Shown one piece after another: positions 1-7,668 of a DNA stretch of 64,000 bases. The stretch comes from CALAED01 sp036378315. Lineage in GTDB: Bacteria; Actinomycetota; Actinomycetes; Streptosporangiales; Streptosporangiaceae. The notes under the pieces were generated by a model, which had not been told where the DNA came from, searched no databases, and was given only the letters and a program-made list of their open reading frames with translations. Positions within the stretch are counted from its first letter, which is position 1; each line of letters opens with the position of its first letter. The DNA lies in the NCBI GenBank assembly GCA_036378315.1, contig DASUWU010000166.1, positions 1-64,000 of the forward strand. Direction: 5' to 3'. The position numbers and the translations under genes were made by a program.

Positions 1-727
1 CATCACCCGTCCGCACGAGGTGCACTACCTGCTGCTCAGGTACGAGGTGGCCGACAAGGAGCTTTGCGCCTCCCTGATGGGCCTCGCCGCCGCCGGCCGT
101 TCCAGGGAATGGGTCAAACGCCACGGCTCTCTGTCGCCGCACCCCGTCACCGACGTCATCCAGCTCGAACAGGACTCCTCAGCGATCCGCGAATGCCATC
201 CCATCGGCATTCCCGGACTGCTGCAGACCCCGGCGTACGCCCGCACGGTTATGGCCTCGGCAAGTTTCGTGCCACCCGACGATGTCGAACGTGAGGTCGC
301 CTTCCGCATGGCACGTAAGGAGGCGCTGTCGAGAGCCGACCCCATCCGGCTCGACGCGGTCATCGGCGAAGCCGCTCTGCGCCAGCAAATGGGCGGCCCT
401 GACGTCATGCGAGACCAGCTCAGTCACCTGCTTGACGCATCCCGTGCGGCCAATGTCATCGTCCGTGTCCTGCCTTTCGCGGCGCACAGCAACCCCGGCT
501 TCGACGGTCCGTTCGCCATGCTGGACGTCGAGCCCGGCTGCTTCACCATCGTGGTGATTGACGGCCTCGCCCGCAGCGTCTATTTGGAGGACGACGCCGC
601 GGTAGAGCGCTATAACGTGGTCTTCGAGAAGCTGCGCGCCATGGCGCTCTCCGAGACCGACTCGCGCGCGCTGATCGAGCAGTCCCTCCACGAGCTCGAG
701 GCTCCGCTTCAAGAAGGAAAACGATGA
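1..727 (+). CDS. DUF5753 helix-turn-helix regulator, C-terminal part (gene enters from the left)
   Basis: The reading frame is open from the left edge, so the gene starts outside the window and the N-terminal XRE-type helix-turn-helix is not seen. What remains is a typical DUF5753 domain: a GIPGLLQTPAYAR segment, an Arg-rich middle (FRMARKEAL) and the conserved VRVLPFAAHSNPGFDGPF and VYLEDD segments. In this family the N-terminal HTH binds DNA and the DUF5753 region is thought to sense or bind a partner. The stop codon overlaps the start of the DUF397 gene (ATGA), so the two are translationally coupled. Such HTH-DUF5753/DUF397 pairs are abundant in actinomycetes and resemble regulator/partner or toxin-antitoxin-like modules. 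The exact target is unknown. Confidence 0.9.
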   Translation, partial: ITRPHEVHYLLLRYEVADKELCASLMGLAAAGRSREWVKRHGSLSPHPVTDVIQLEQDSSAIRECHPIGIPGLLQTPAYARTVMASASFVPPDDVEREVAFRMARKEALSRADPIRLDAVIGEAALRQQMGGPDVMRDQLSHLLDASRAANVIVRVLPFAAHSNPGFDGPFAMLDVEPGCFTIVVIDGLARSVYLEDDAAVERYNVVFEKLRAMALSETDSRALIEQSLHELEAPLQEGKR

Positions 728-915
728 CCATCTGGCGCAAGAGCAGCCACAGCGGCACCCAGGGCGGCACGAACTGTGTCGAAGTGGCTGAGCTGCCAGG
801 CCGCACCACCCGCACCATCGCCGTACGCGACTCCAAGAACCCCGGCGGCCCGAAACTCCACCTCACCCCCACCCAGTGGTCCGCCCTGCTGAGCACCATC
901 AAGACTTCGGTGTGA
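724..915 (+). CDS. DUF397 small protein
   Basis: This 63-residue protein carries the DUF397 signature: WRKSSHSG near the N-terminus, an NCVEVA stretch, and VRDSKNPGGPKL followed by an FxxxxW-like end (TPTQWSALL). DUF397 proteins are nearly always encoded directly after HTH-DUF5753 regulators and are thought to act with them; the founding example is the Streptomyces BldB/WhiJ-type regulatory families. The start overlaps the stop of the preceding gene by four bases (ATGA), so expression is coupled. A decayed copy of the same family lies about 2.7 kb downstream, at 3606-3698. Confidence 0.9.
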   Translation: MTIWRKSSHSGTQGGTNCVEVAELPGRTTRTIAVRDSKNPGGPKLHLTPTQWSALLSTIKTSV

Positions 916-958
916 CCGTCTCAAGCGAGTAATGGCACACGGACTCGCGGCTAAGTTC

Positions 959-988
959 ACCGCAGACCGCTGGTCTCAAGTCTGCGGT
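959..988 (+). terminator. Hairpin terminator after the DUF5753/DUF397 operon
   Basis: A 9-bp perfect inverted repeat (ACCGCAGAC and GTCTGCGGT, 12-base loop) is followed by CTTTCAAAATCTCTTTC, a modest T-rich run. It lies between the convergent DUF397 gene and the 452-residue gene, and the latter's stop codon lies inside the hairpin. Confidence 0.6.
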
Positions 989-2334
989 CTTTCAAAATCT
1001 CTTTCTCGGCCGCGCCAGAGCTGCTCATATTCGTGCCAGCCCTCTCGTACAGCTATGGCAGCAGCGAAAGAAGCGATGGATTGACGAGTATCCTCGGTAC
1101 TGGAAAGTTCCCAGCTGTCATCGCCCTGGAGCCTCCATATGGTCGCGCCGGAAGACGCCGCCGCATCCGCAGACGTGGACTTTCCAATTTGTGTCCAGAA
1201 CGATTCGGCCAGGTTAAGCGCCGCACGAGGGCGCGCCAATGCCGCATAGCAGCACATCTGGTTGTATATGTTAACACCCTTATGAGGATAGTTCATATCT
1301 GCCGCCCGTTCCAAATGCTGCAAAGCATCTTGCGCATTCTCTGGGATTAGGCAGAAGCCTACATTATTTCGAAGCTCTGCGTCATGAGGCAGACCCTGAG
1401 CGCCGAATTCAAACACTGCCGCAGCCTCACGATAGCGTCCCTCTTGAAGGAGTCGCTTCGCGTACTGCATCATGTCTGACATCAGCGGGCGCATCCAGAC
1501 GCCGACCATCTCACTCGAACTCGTAAAGGACATCGCACCAGAGACCACGGCAGCGGCCACACCGTTGCCTTTGAACCGCGATGTGGAGTCGGGCGGCACG
1601 CTTCTGCGGGCAATCTCTTCGTTGAGCTGATTCCGGTCCACTTTTCTGTCGGACATCAGCTCGGGTGAGCATGGCGGGATTTCACGCCCGTTCAACCAAC
1701 GGTAGGCGCAATGAAGTGATGGAGTATCCCACTCGCGATAGAATGTATATGAGAAGTGATCAACAATCCAACGGTATTGGATACATAGGTTGGCGTCCAG
1801 AGGCGGCGTGTTTGAATCAGTGGTCGCTACGCGCGCTGGAGGATCCAATCGAACCATCTGATCCAGTGTCGCCGTAGAGATCCAACTGAGAGTGGAACGA
1901 ACGAGCGGTATGACTATTTCACTGACAGAACTCACTATGTCGGGCAGAGGTGAATCAAGGGGAACTTTGTATGTTGTTGGTACGCCAAGGGCATTACTCC
2001 ATGCTTTGTGGTCAAATTCCCCAATTTGGAAGGCAGTTACGCCTGGAATCATTCGATCCGCAAGCAGGCCACCTATTAACGGTGCAGAGACTTGCCGCCA
2101 CATCCCGTACCGGACCAGCGACGTCGCGTCAATCCCCCGCCGTGTCAGTTCGTCCGCGATGGCCCGAAATTTAGCGTAGCGCGCATCCACAGTCGAATTA
2201 CGGAGGTCTTCACCACGCTCCAGAAGCACTCGAACCCCGGTAACCAGGCTGGCTGTACGGCGCTTGGCCATTGATGCTTCCGCCTCGTCACACAGGTAGG
2301 TTTCGAGGGCGTCAAACGGCTTCTCCGCATCCAC
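976..2334 (-). CDS. Uncharacterised 452-residue protein with a TPR-like C-terminal half
   Basis: I do not recognise a named family. The protein starts with GTG, preceded by GGAG about seven bases upstream. Residues 1-70 are helical and charged, and residues 80-240 contain several Trp and Tyr residues. From about residue 285 there is a helical-repeat pattern typical of tetratricopeptides: YAKRLLQEGRYREAAAVFE, LPHDAELRNNVGFCL and ALQHLERAADMNY. No signal peptide or membrane helix is evident. Base composition is visibly less GC-rich than in neighbouring genes and codon use is relaxed, which suggests horizontal acquisition. It is divergent from the toxin-antitoxin-like pair and shares its operator region. 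A scaffold or accessory role in a mobile defence-like island is possible but is not shown by the sequence. Confidence 0.6.
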   Translation of the reverse strand: MDAEKPFDALETYLCDEAEASMAKRRTASLVTGVRVLLERGEDLRNSTVDARYAKFRAIADELTRRGIDATSLVRYGMWRQVSAPLIGGLLADRMIPGVTAFQIGEFDHKAWSNALGVPTTYKVPLDSPLPDIVSSVSEIVIPLVRSTLSWISTATLDQMVRLDPPARVATTDSNTPPLDANLCIQYRWIVDHFSYTFYREWDTPSLHCAYRWLNGREIPPCSPELMSDRKVDRNQLNEEIARRSVPPDSTSRFKGNGVAAAVVSGAMSFTSSSEMVGVWMRPLMSDMMQYAKRLLQEGRYREAAAVFEFGAQGLPHDAELRNNVGFCLIPENAQDALQHLERAADMNYPHKGVNIYNQMCCYAALARPRAALNLAESFWTQIGKSTSADAAASSGATIWRLQGDDSWELSSTEDTRQSIASFAAAIAVREGWHEYEQLWRGRERDFERPQT

Positions 2335-2389
2335 CGGCCACTCCGTGAACTACATCGATGTGTTTACCCTCTTGGGCTGTACGCTTGCC

Positions 2390-2435
2390 AGGATGGTGGA
2401 TATCATCCTAGCAGGATCGTATCTACGATCCTGCT
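2390..2435 (+). promoter_or_regulatory. Two adjacent inverted repeats, candidate operator of the toxin-antitoxin pair
   Basis: AGCAGGATCGTA, a 2-bp spacer and TACGATCCTGCT form a perfect 12-bp inverted repeat at 2410-2435. A second imperfect one (AGGATG, 8 bp, CATCCT) lies directly before it at 2390-2409. The pair ends 16 bases before the GTG start of the first toxin-antitoxin gene. Antitoxins normally autorepress through such repeats. Confidence 0.65.
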
Positions 2436-2451
2436 GCTACGGAGGCCCTTC

Positions 2452-2922
2452 GTGACTGACACGATCTTCCAGCCATCGGATCTGGCCGGAGTCAAGCGCA
2501 CTGAGTTCCTCGACGCCGCCCGTCGAGGACTAGCACGGCTTCGCGACAAAGACGGCACGAGCTTGGTCATGCTTCCCGAGAGCAAGCTCGAGCTCGTCCA
2601 AACGCTGGCGCGGTGGGGCGAGGCGTATGCGAAGCTCGACAACCTACTACGCCGATCGAGCCCACCTACGGCCAACGAGCTCGGTGAGCTTGCCTGGCTC
2701 AGGCCCTTCGACCGGGATGACCTCCAAGAGTTCTTGAGCGAGCTCCGCGACGCACTCATCGCCTCAAGCGCAGATGAAGACACCTCTGCCCTCGACAACT
2801 GCCTCCGTGCGTGGCGGGTCACAGCTCGACAAATGGAGGATCCGCTCAGACGAGCGGTACTCCTTGGTGAGCATCGCTCGGATGACTACGAGGAGGTCTA
2901 CAGGCCACATGACGGCAACTAG
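2452..2922 (+). CDS. Probable antitoxin of a type II toxin-antitoxin pair
   Basis: This 156-residue soluble acidic protein starts with GTG behind a good ribosome site (ACGGAGG, six bases away). It is mostly helical and shows no enzyme motif. It is called an antitoxin because of its context: a small gene directly behind a perfect palindrome, with a 14-base overlap into a basic, ParE/RelE-sized downstream gene. I cannot identify the DNA-binding fold from the sequence alone. The pair is flanked by other accessory genes. An alternative is that both are a conserved hypothetical pair with no toxin activity. Confidence 0.55.
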   Translation: MTDTIFQPSDLAGVKRTEFLDAARRGLARLRDKDGTSLVMLPESKLELVQTLARWGEAYAKLDNLLRRSSPPTANELGELAWLRPFDRDDLQEFLSELRDALIASSADEDTSALDNCLRAWRVTARQMEDPLRRAVLLGEHRSDDYEEVYRPHDGN

Positions 2923-3298
2923 CGCCTACTCACCCCACCAGCCAGCCCGTCGTCCCGGAGGAAAACCCCAGCGTGCTCCCCAATACAGGGTTCTGGTGCA
3001 TAAGCGTTTCCGAAGCCACTACGAAGAGTTGCCCGCCCGAGTCGGCCTGCAGCAAGCCCAACAGTTCTGGGACCATGTGGCCGACGCTCCAGGGAGCCCA
3101 GATCCAATCGCACCGACCACAATCCTCAAGGGAAAGGCTGGTCGCCCCAAAGGTCCTGGCTGGTCGCGAACGATTCACTACGAGCTCAGTAGCTCAGCAC
3201 GCATCGATTACCAGTACCACAACGCCTACACCACCACCCCCGATGGCGATCCGCATCCGGTTGTGGCTATCCTCACGATCAACTACAGCAGTCATTGA
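2909..3298 (+). CDS. Probable toxin, RelE/ParE-like, of the pair
   Basis: This 129-residue basic protein begins at ATG 2909 and overlaps the antitoxin-like gene by 14 bases. After a disordered Pro/Arg-rich N-terminus of about 25 residues, it reads YRVLVHKRFRSHYEELP, then a helix ending in FWDHVADAP, a KGKAGRPKGPGW loop, and a strand-rich end (IDYQYH, VVAILTINY). This order of KRF..Y helix, R/K-rich loop and terminal strands resembles the RelE/ParE or Txe fold, in which basic residues act on mRNA or gyrase. No catalytic assignment is possible by eye. The start follows from the overlap with the upstream stop; longer in-frame starts would lie deep inside the upstream gene. Confidence 0.6.
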   Translation: MTATSAYSPHQPARRPGGKPQRAPQYRVLVHKRFRSHYEELPARVGLQQAQQFWDHVADAPGSPDPIAPTTILKGKAGRPKGPGWSRTIHYELSSSARIDYQYHNAYTTTPDGDPHPVVAILTINYSSH

Positions 3299-3355
3299 CA
3301 GCTCAATCGGGGGAAGCTGGGCTACACAAGACCGCTAAACTGAGCGAGGACGATA

Positions 3356-3484
3356 ATGGCTGATGGGATCATCGACCGGATCGTAGCTTCCCTCCCAGAA
3401 GGTGCTACGAACATCGGCGAGTTCATGGAAGCAGTCGAGAGTCAGGTCGCGGCGCTGCACCCCGCAGGCTCCAAGGTGACTTGA
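3356..3484 (+). CDS. Small hypothetical protein, 42 residues
   Basis: A short frame begins at ATG 3356, with GAGCGAGGA upstream as a ribosome site, and ends at TGA 3484. It reads MADGIIDRIVASLPEG and then a helix (TNIGEFMEAVESQVAAL). It lies 57 bases after the toxin-like gene on the same strand and may be its third gene. Amphipathic composition is compatible with a real small protein, but no family is recognised and it could be the 5' remnant of a longer gene. Confidence 0.35.
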   Translation: MADGIIDRIVASLPEGATNIGEFMEAVESQVAALHPAGSKVT

Positions 3485-3605
3485 CCAGGACAGTTGCGAC
3501 CGGCGTGACATGCATGGCGGTTGCTGGGCCTTGGCGCTAGAGCACCCATTGCGGCATGAACTGACTCAAGACCACGAAACCGCTCGTGTCGGATGGTTAA
3601 GTGAT

Positions 3606-3698
3606 CCACTACGCTCCAAGAACCCCGACGGCCCGAAGTTCCACCTCCACCCGCCCAGTGGTCGGCTCTGGCTAACCACCATCAACTCCATCTGCTAA
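3606..3698 (+). pseudogene. Decayed DUF397 fragment
   Basis: The sequence encodes RSKNPDGPKFHLHP, clearly homologous to RDSKNPGGPKLHLTP of the intact DUF397 gene at 724-915. The following conserved QWSAL segment is present only in the +1 frame (CAG TGG TCG GCT CTG), and the ending TTINS returns to the original frame. Two compensating frame changes and the absence of the N-terminal WRKSSHSG part mark it as a remnant. It is probably what is left of a second HTH-DUF5753/DUF397 module. Confidence 0.7.
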
Positions 3699-3928
3699 CC
3701 CCGGCTGGCTGCACCCTGCCGGCCAGGCCCCCCAGGGTCTCGTCCGCGCCGCACAGGCAGCGGTTCGCTCTCGAGCAGCCTCTTGCGGAGCTTGTGCGCG
3801 ACAACCACGGTTCCTGGTTTACCTACCACGCTGTTGATGGTCGCGCCGGTGCAGATCGTGGTGTTGAGGAGGTGTTGGATCGTCTTCGCGAAGTCTCGGG
3901 CGAAGAACTCCAGTCGATCACTTGCCAC
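3695..3928 (-). CDS. Doubtful 77-residue reading frame after the 72-residue gene
   Basis: A GTG start at 3928 overlaps the stop region of the upstream minus-strand gene by 11 bases, which would fit coupling. The first 55 residues (ASDRLEFFARDFAKTIQH, then GKPGTVVVAHKLRKRLL) look protein-like, while the end is Gly/Arg-rich and resembles non-coding high-GC translation. It could be the truncated remnant of a longer gene. No family is recognised. Confidence 0.25.
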   Translation of the reverse strand: MASDRLEFFARDFAKTIQHLLNTTICTGATINSVVGKPGTVVVAHKLRKRLLESEPLPVRRGRDPGGPGRQGAASRG

Positions 3929-4136
3929 GGCCGCGGTGCCCAGCCATCAGCCAAAGCTTCCGGGCACTCAGCGACGAGAAGTCGTTGTTGTTCGCCTGCT
4001 CGACAAGCTCATCCCAGGTGAGCCCCAGCTTGTCGAGTGAGCGCTGGAGGGCTTGGTCCCACTCCTCGGGAGACCAGACGATGACCTCGATGTCGTCGTC
4101 CGGAGAGCGTGAACGCCACAGATCAAGGATCGTCAT
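3918..4136 (-). CDS. Small hypothetical protein, 72 residues
   Basis: ATG 4136 is preceded by a strong purine-rich ribosome site (GAGGGGGGTGA). The acidic protein reads LDLWRSRSPDDDIEVIVWSP, then EEWDQALQRSLDKLGLTWDELVEQA and a short basic end (ARKLWLMAGHRGRGK). The pattern, with a helix carrying a GLTWDEL motif, is common among small actinobacterial proteins of unknown function that accompany helix-turn-helix or toxin-like genes. No catalytic motif is visible. It may be a small regulator or antitoxin-like protein. Confidence 0.6.
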   Translation of the reverse strand: MTILDLWRSRSPDDDIEVIVWSPEEWDQALQRSLDKLGLTWDELVEQANNNDFSSLSARKLWLMAGHRGRGK

Positions 4137-4219
4137 CGAAGGTCACCCCCCTCACTCATCGCTCTTCACCGTAACTCTCGCCGCTGTCGATTCCCGCTTA
4201 CGATGTAGCCATATTCTCT

Positions 4220-4233
4220 ATACGTGTCCGTAT
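4220..4233 (-). promoter_or_regulatory. Short inverted repeat upstream of the 72-residue gene
   Basis: ATACG, a 4-bp spacer and CGTAT form a 5-bp inverted repeat 84 bases upstream of the minus-strand start at 4136, inside an A/T-rich stretch (4205-4250) that is unusual here. TATAGA and GAATAT hexamers overlapping or just downstream of it on the minus strand could be -10 boxes. This is a candidate operator/promoter only. Confidence 0.3.
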
Positions 4234-4337
4234 GATCACAATTTGTTGACCATCATCTACCGGGCCGGATCCGGCCACGCGCAGACCGAGCTCCGCCGAT
4301 GATCTAGGTTGGCGGCGAGCCGAGCGGGTGGTGGCGC

Positions 4338-5474
4338 TCAGGCGGTATTGGCGCGCGTCTCCGTTACCAGCATGTCCACGACCGCATGCGGGCCGCCGCG
4401 CGCGTAGGCGTCGCGCTGGCGAGCCGCCGAGCTGCCCCGGGAGAGGGACGACTCGGCCAACTCGGCGATCAGCTCCCAGTCGCCCGTGGCCTCGAGCCGG
4501 GGCCGCAGGTCGGCGAGCAGCCGGTGGATCACCTGCGCGGCTGGCCGGGGAAGGAGATCGGCGGGATCTACCAGCTCGCCCTCCAACCCCGAACGGGCGG
4601 CTCGCCATGTCATGGCACGGACCAGCTCGGGCCGCATGGGCGGGGGCGGCCGGCCGTCGGCGACCGCGTCGATCTCCTCGGTGACCAGCGCCCGGAACAG
4701 GGCCGCGAGCAGAATGACGTCGTCCAACCTTGGGCACGAGTCCGTGATCCGCAGCTCCAGGGTCGGTACGTGCGCAGAGGGGCGGACGTCGTAGTAAGCC
4801 ATGCCCGGATCGCTGATCACCCCGCATCGGGCGAGGTCGGCGAGCATGCCGTCGTACTCCGCGGCCGACGTGAAATGACCCATCGGGCCGGTGGTCGGCC
4901 ACCGCCACCACAGCGGGATGCGGTAGCTCGCGTACCCGGTGTCCATGCCGAGCCAGAATGGCGAGCTCGCCGACAGCGCGAGCAGTGCCGGCAGCCACGG
5001 CGCCACCCGGTGCGCGAGCGCCACAGCGAGGTCGCGGTCGGCGACCTCGACGTGCACTTGGGCGCCGCAGATGAGCTGCTCCCTGGCCAGCATCTGGTAC
5101 TCATCCAGCATGTTCTCGTACCGCCGGCCTGGCGTGACGTCGAGTGACCGCGGATCCGCCACCGGGACCGTGCCGGCCGCGACTATGCCCAGCCCCAGCT
5201 CCTCGGCCGCCGAGGCGACGCGGCGGCGGAGCGCCGCGAGATCCGCTGCCAGGTCGCCCAGCCGCACATGCGGGCGGCTGTTGGTCTCCACCACCGACCG
5301 TTGCAGCTCAGCGCCGACGCGGCCTTTGGACAGCCGGCTCAGCAATGCGTCGGCGCGCGGCATCACCCTTCGCGTCCGCAGATCGACGGTATGGAACTCT
5401 TCCTCGACACCGACGGCCACCAGCCCCGATCGCGCGCCCACCGGGTCAGCGTACGCGCGGCGTATTACACGCAT
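4338..5474 (-). CDS. Carboxylate-amine ligase, YbdK/GCS2 family (glutamate-cysteine ligase-like)
   Basis: This 378-residue protein belongs to the glutamate-cysteine ligase family 2 (YbdK). Visible features are GVEEEFHTVDL near residue 25, in which the Glu cluster binds metal and ATP; the conserved GRVGAELQRSVVETNS; GAQVHVEVADRD (the GxHVHV-like strand); FWLGMDTGYASYR; and YYDVRPSAHVPTLELRITDSCP. Length is normal for the family (about 370). The family couples ATP hydrolysis to amide bond formation between a gamma-carboxylate and an amine, in thiol or related metabolite synthesis; E. coli YbdK has weak gamma-glutamylcysteine synthetase activity. True substrates are mostly unknown. It is cytoplasmic and stands alone here; ATG 5474 is the first start. 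Confidence 0.85.
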   Translation of the reverse strand: MRVIRRAYADPVGARSGLVAVGVEEEFHTVDLRTRRVMPRADALLSRLSKGRVGAELQRSVVETNSRPHVRLGDLAADLAALRRRVASAAEELGLGIVAAGTVPVADPRSLDVTPGRRYENMLDEYQMLAREQLICGAQVHVEVADRDLAVALAHRVAPWLPALLALSASSPFWLGMDTGYASYRIPLWWRWPTTGPMGHFTSAAEYDGMLADLARCGVISDPGMAYYDVRPSAHVPTLELRITDSCPRLDDVILLAALFRALVTEEIDAVADGRPPPPMRPELVRAMTWRAARSGLEGELVDPADLLPRPAAQVIHRLLADLRPRLEATGDWELIAELAESSLSRGSSAARQRDAYARGGPHAVVDMLVTETRANTA

Positions 5475-5571
5475 GTCTCGCCCGGACCTTCAAGGCCGGT
5501 AAGCCCGGCACTGCCCGTGTGCATACGTCCGTCAGTTCAGGGAACATCGCAGGCTTACCAAGGAGGCGAAC

Positions 5572-5766
5572 ATGGGATTCATAGACAAGATAAAGAACCG
5601 GCTCCAGATGGCACGCGGCAGCGCCAAGCAAGGAGCCGGCCGCGCCACGGATGACCCCGGCCTCGCGGCAGAAGGACGGGGTGACCGCGTAGGCGGTGCC
5701 GCCAAGCAGACCGGAGAACAGGCCAAGGACGCGGGGAAGAACGTCAAGGACGCGTTCAAGAAGTAA
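5572..5766 (+). CDS. CsbD family stress protein
   Basis: This is a 64-residue, highly charged, Gly/Ala/Lys-rich protein with a perfect ribosome site (AAGGAGG, five bases before ATG). It has the CsbD hallmarks: an N-terminal KIKNRLQMARGSAKQGAGRA, a central DDPGLAAEGRGDRVGGAAKQ and a Lys-rich tail. CsbD-like proteins are abundant, intrinsically flexible general-stress proteins (SigB regulon in Bacillus, osmotic or starvation response elsewhere) without a known biochemical activity. It is monocistronic and closed by a strong hairpin 42 bases downstream, as expected for a highly expressed stress gene. Confidence 0.9.
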   Translation: MGFIDKIKNRLQMARGSAKQGAGRATDDPGLAAEGRGDRVGGAAKQTGEQAKDAGKNVKDAFKK

Positions 5767-5808
5767 CCCCCGTAGGCGCTGGATGCTCGGCACCGCGTCA
5801 TCGAAAGT

Positions 5809-5856
5809 GATAGCGGCCCCCGGCGGGGCCGGACGGTCCCGCCGGGGGCCGCTATC
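5809..5856 (+). terminator. Strong hairpin terminator after csbD-like gene
   Basis: A perfect 19-bp stem (GATAGCGGCCCCCGGCGGG at 5809-5827 and its complement at 5838-5856) with a 10-base loop lies just after the CsbD stop. There is no long T tract, which is normal for actinomycetes. Confidence 0.85.
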
Positions 5857-5908
5857 ATCGTGGGCCTTGTGACCCACACCACACCACCGCGCTGATAGCT
5901 GACACTTC

Positions 5909-6259
5909 GTGACGATGTCGGTCAATATGGCCATGCCGGGGAAGCTTGGGACCAGCGCCGAGGTGGTCATGGACCGCATACGGGTCGAGTTCGCAAAGAT
6001 GTCCGAGGCCGAGCGGGATTTCCGGATAGCGCTCGACGCGCTCCGCGACGAGCTGGCCGATCTTGATCGCCAGTTACAGACCCACCTGAGCGAATGGGTG
6101 GGCGCCGCCCGCAAGGCGTACCAGGACGCGTTCGACGAGTGGCACGCGGCGGCCGACGACATGGCCGAGGCCCTGGCCGGGCTGCGGCGGGTCATCACAC
6201 ACGCGCACGGCAATTTCCGCACCGCTCACGGCGCGAACCTGAAGATGTGGAGGCCCTGA
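5909..6259 (+). CDS. WXG100 family protein (type VII secretion-type)
   Basis: This 116-residue all-helical protein has the WXG turn (EWVGAARKAYQDAF, W-V-G near residue 64) between two long amphipathic helices, the defining arrangement of WXG100/ESAT-6-like proteins. Such proteins are exported by type VII secretion or act as partners of WXG/LXG-containing toxins. Either GTG 5909 or ATG 5915 can be the start; no clear ribosome site decides. The stop overlaps the start of the toxin gene by one base (TGATG), so the two form an operon and the protein is probably the export partner of that toxin. Confidence 0.85.
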   Translation: MTMSVNMAMPGKLGTSAEVVMDRIRVEFAKMSEAERDFRIALDALRDELADLDRQLQTHLSEWVGAARKAYQDAFDEWHAAADDMAEALAGLRRVITHAHGNFRTAHGANLKMWRP

Positions 6260-7668
6260 TGGGTCCTCCCGCGCCCCCTGGCGGCTCCGGCACCATCGAC
6301 GTAACTCCCCAGAACGTCGCGGACGCCGCCAAGGACTTCGCCAAGGCCCAGAACGACCTGTCCGAGGTGTGGTCCCGGGTTTCCGACGCGCTGAACGCCA
6401 ACGGCGGAATGGCCGGCAACGACGAGGTCGCCCGCCGGTTCAACGAAAAGTACGACCCAGGCGTCCAGGCCGCCTGGAAAGCCTTCGAAAAAGCGATCGT
6501 CACGCATGGCGGCATCTCCACGGGCCTGACCACGACCGCCAACAACTTCATCAAGGCCGACCATCACTCCGCGGCCGGCAAGAGCCGCGGGTCACCGCCC
6601 CTGTTCCCGCGTGAGCCGGTCTTCTCGGACGTATACATCACCGCACCCGCCTCAGCCGTAGGCCCCGGTCATTCGGCGCTACCAGGCCCCCTCGCCAGGT
6701 TCTGGCCGAACGCCGACACCGGGAAGGTACGTGCGGTGGCCAGCGCATGGCACGCCGCCGCGAGCGACATCGACGGCATCAACGCCCGAGTCAACGGCAC
6801 CATCGCCGGGCTCAAAACGTGGCAGACGGACGATACCACCGCGGCAATCGACGATTTCTGGGGCACCGTCTACCAACCCGGAAACCCCAGGACCGTTCTG
6901 GTCGGGACCCAGCAGATCTGTAAGGCATTAGGCGACGCCTGCGACACGTACGCCGGCAGCGTCGACGCGGCTCACAGCAAGATGAAATCCGCTCTCGTGA
7001 AGGCGGGCATCGCCATCGGGGTGACCACGGCGATCGGCATCGGCCTCTCCTTCCTGACCTTCGGTGCCTCCGACGCAGTCGCGGGGGAGGCGGATGCCGC
7101 TGAAGCGGGGGCCATCCTCGGGCCCATCGCCGCCGAGACCGCCGAGACCGTGGCCGCGGAAACCGCCGCGGCGGTCGGCGCCGACCTGGTCGCCGACGTG
7201 GAGGTCGGTGCCGCCGAGACCGCAACCATCGAAGCCGTCGACGCCGAAACCGCTGAGATCGAGACGGCACTGGACCAAGAAATGGCGGCGGCGGAAGATG
7301 AAACGCTGGGTGACATTGGAGAATCCACCCGACTGGAAGGAGAAAGGGACTACGTTGTCGATGACCCCGCGGACCCGGGTAGAACCATCACAGACATCGA
7401 CCACATAGAGAAAGGAGTTCTGTGGGAGGAGAAGAGCGCCACCGACGCTCAGAATATTGATGCGTGGGTATCAAAGCATGTTGATGGAAAGTTCGCTCGC
7501 TACCTTGAAGCCCGACAGCATGTGACTGGTTACGAGAATGCACCGATAGGCTTTCGTTTCACTTCGCCCGGTGCCACACCGGCCTTCCGCGCAGCAGTCG
7601 AGAATGCGGTGGCGAACCTGAGGGCTGCCAATCCTGGGGTCAGAATCCTGCTAGAGTGGGCGCCATGA
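6259..7668 (+). CDS. Polymorphic toxin: WXG-like N-terminus and predicted PD-(D/E)XK nuclease C-terminus
   Basis: 469 residues starting at ATG 6259, coupled to the WXG100 gene. Residues 1-110 form an ESX-like helical domain (VTPQNVADAAKDFAKAQNDL). Residues 160-255 form a second WXG100-like helical unit around LKTWQTDDTTAAIDDFWGTV. Residues 256-350 hold a hydrophobic Gly/Ala stretch and then an acidic Ala/Glu-rich linker. The last about 110 residues are a distinct, less GC-rich module: DYVVDDPADPGRTITDID, then GVLWEEKSA, a helix and RILLEWAP. D-x(n)-E-x-K before a strand is the core of restriction-endonuclease-like toxins. By family knowledge the tail is a contact-dependent DNase or RNase toxin, and the gene just downstream neutralises it. 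The nuclease call is inference. Confidence 0.75.
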   Translation: MGPPAPPGGSGTIDVTPQNVADAAKDFAKAQNDLSEVWSRVSDALNANGGMAGNDEVARRFNEKYDPGVQAAWKAFEKAIVTHGGISTGLTTTANNFIKADHHSAAGKSRGSPPLFPREPVFSDVYITAPASAVGPGHSALPGPLARFWPNADTGKVRAVASAWHAAASDIDGINARVNGTIAGLKTWQTDDTTAAIDDFWGTVYQPGNPRTVLVGTQQICKALGDACDTYAGSVDAAHSKMKSALVKAGIAIGVTTAIGIGLSFLTFGASDAVAGEADAAEAGAILGPIAAETAETVAAETAAAVGADLVADVEVGAAETATIEAVDAETAEIETALDQEMAAAEDETLGDIGESTRLEGERDYVVDDPADPGRTITDIDHIEKGVLWEEKSATDAQNIDAWVSKHVDGKFARYLEARQHVTGYENAPIGFRFTSPGATPAFRAAVENAVANLRAANPGVRILLEWAP

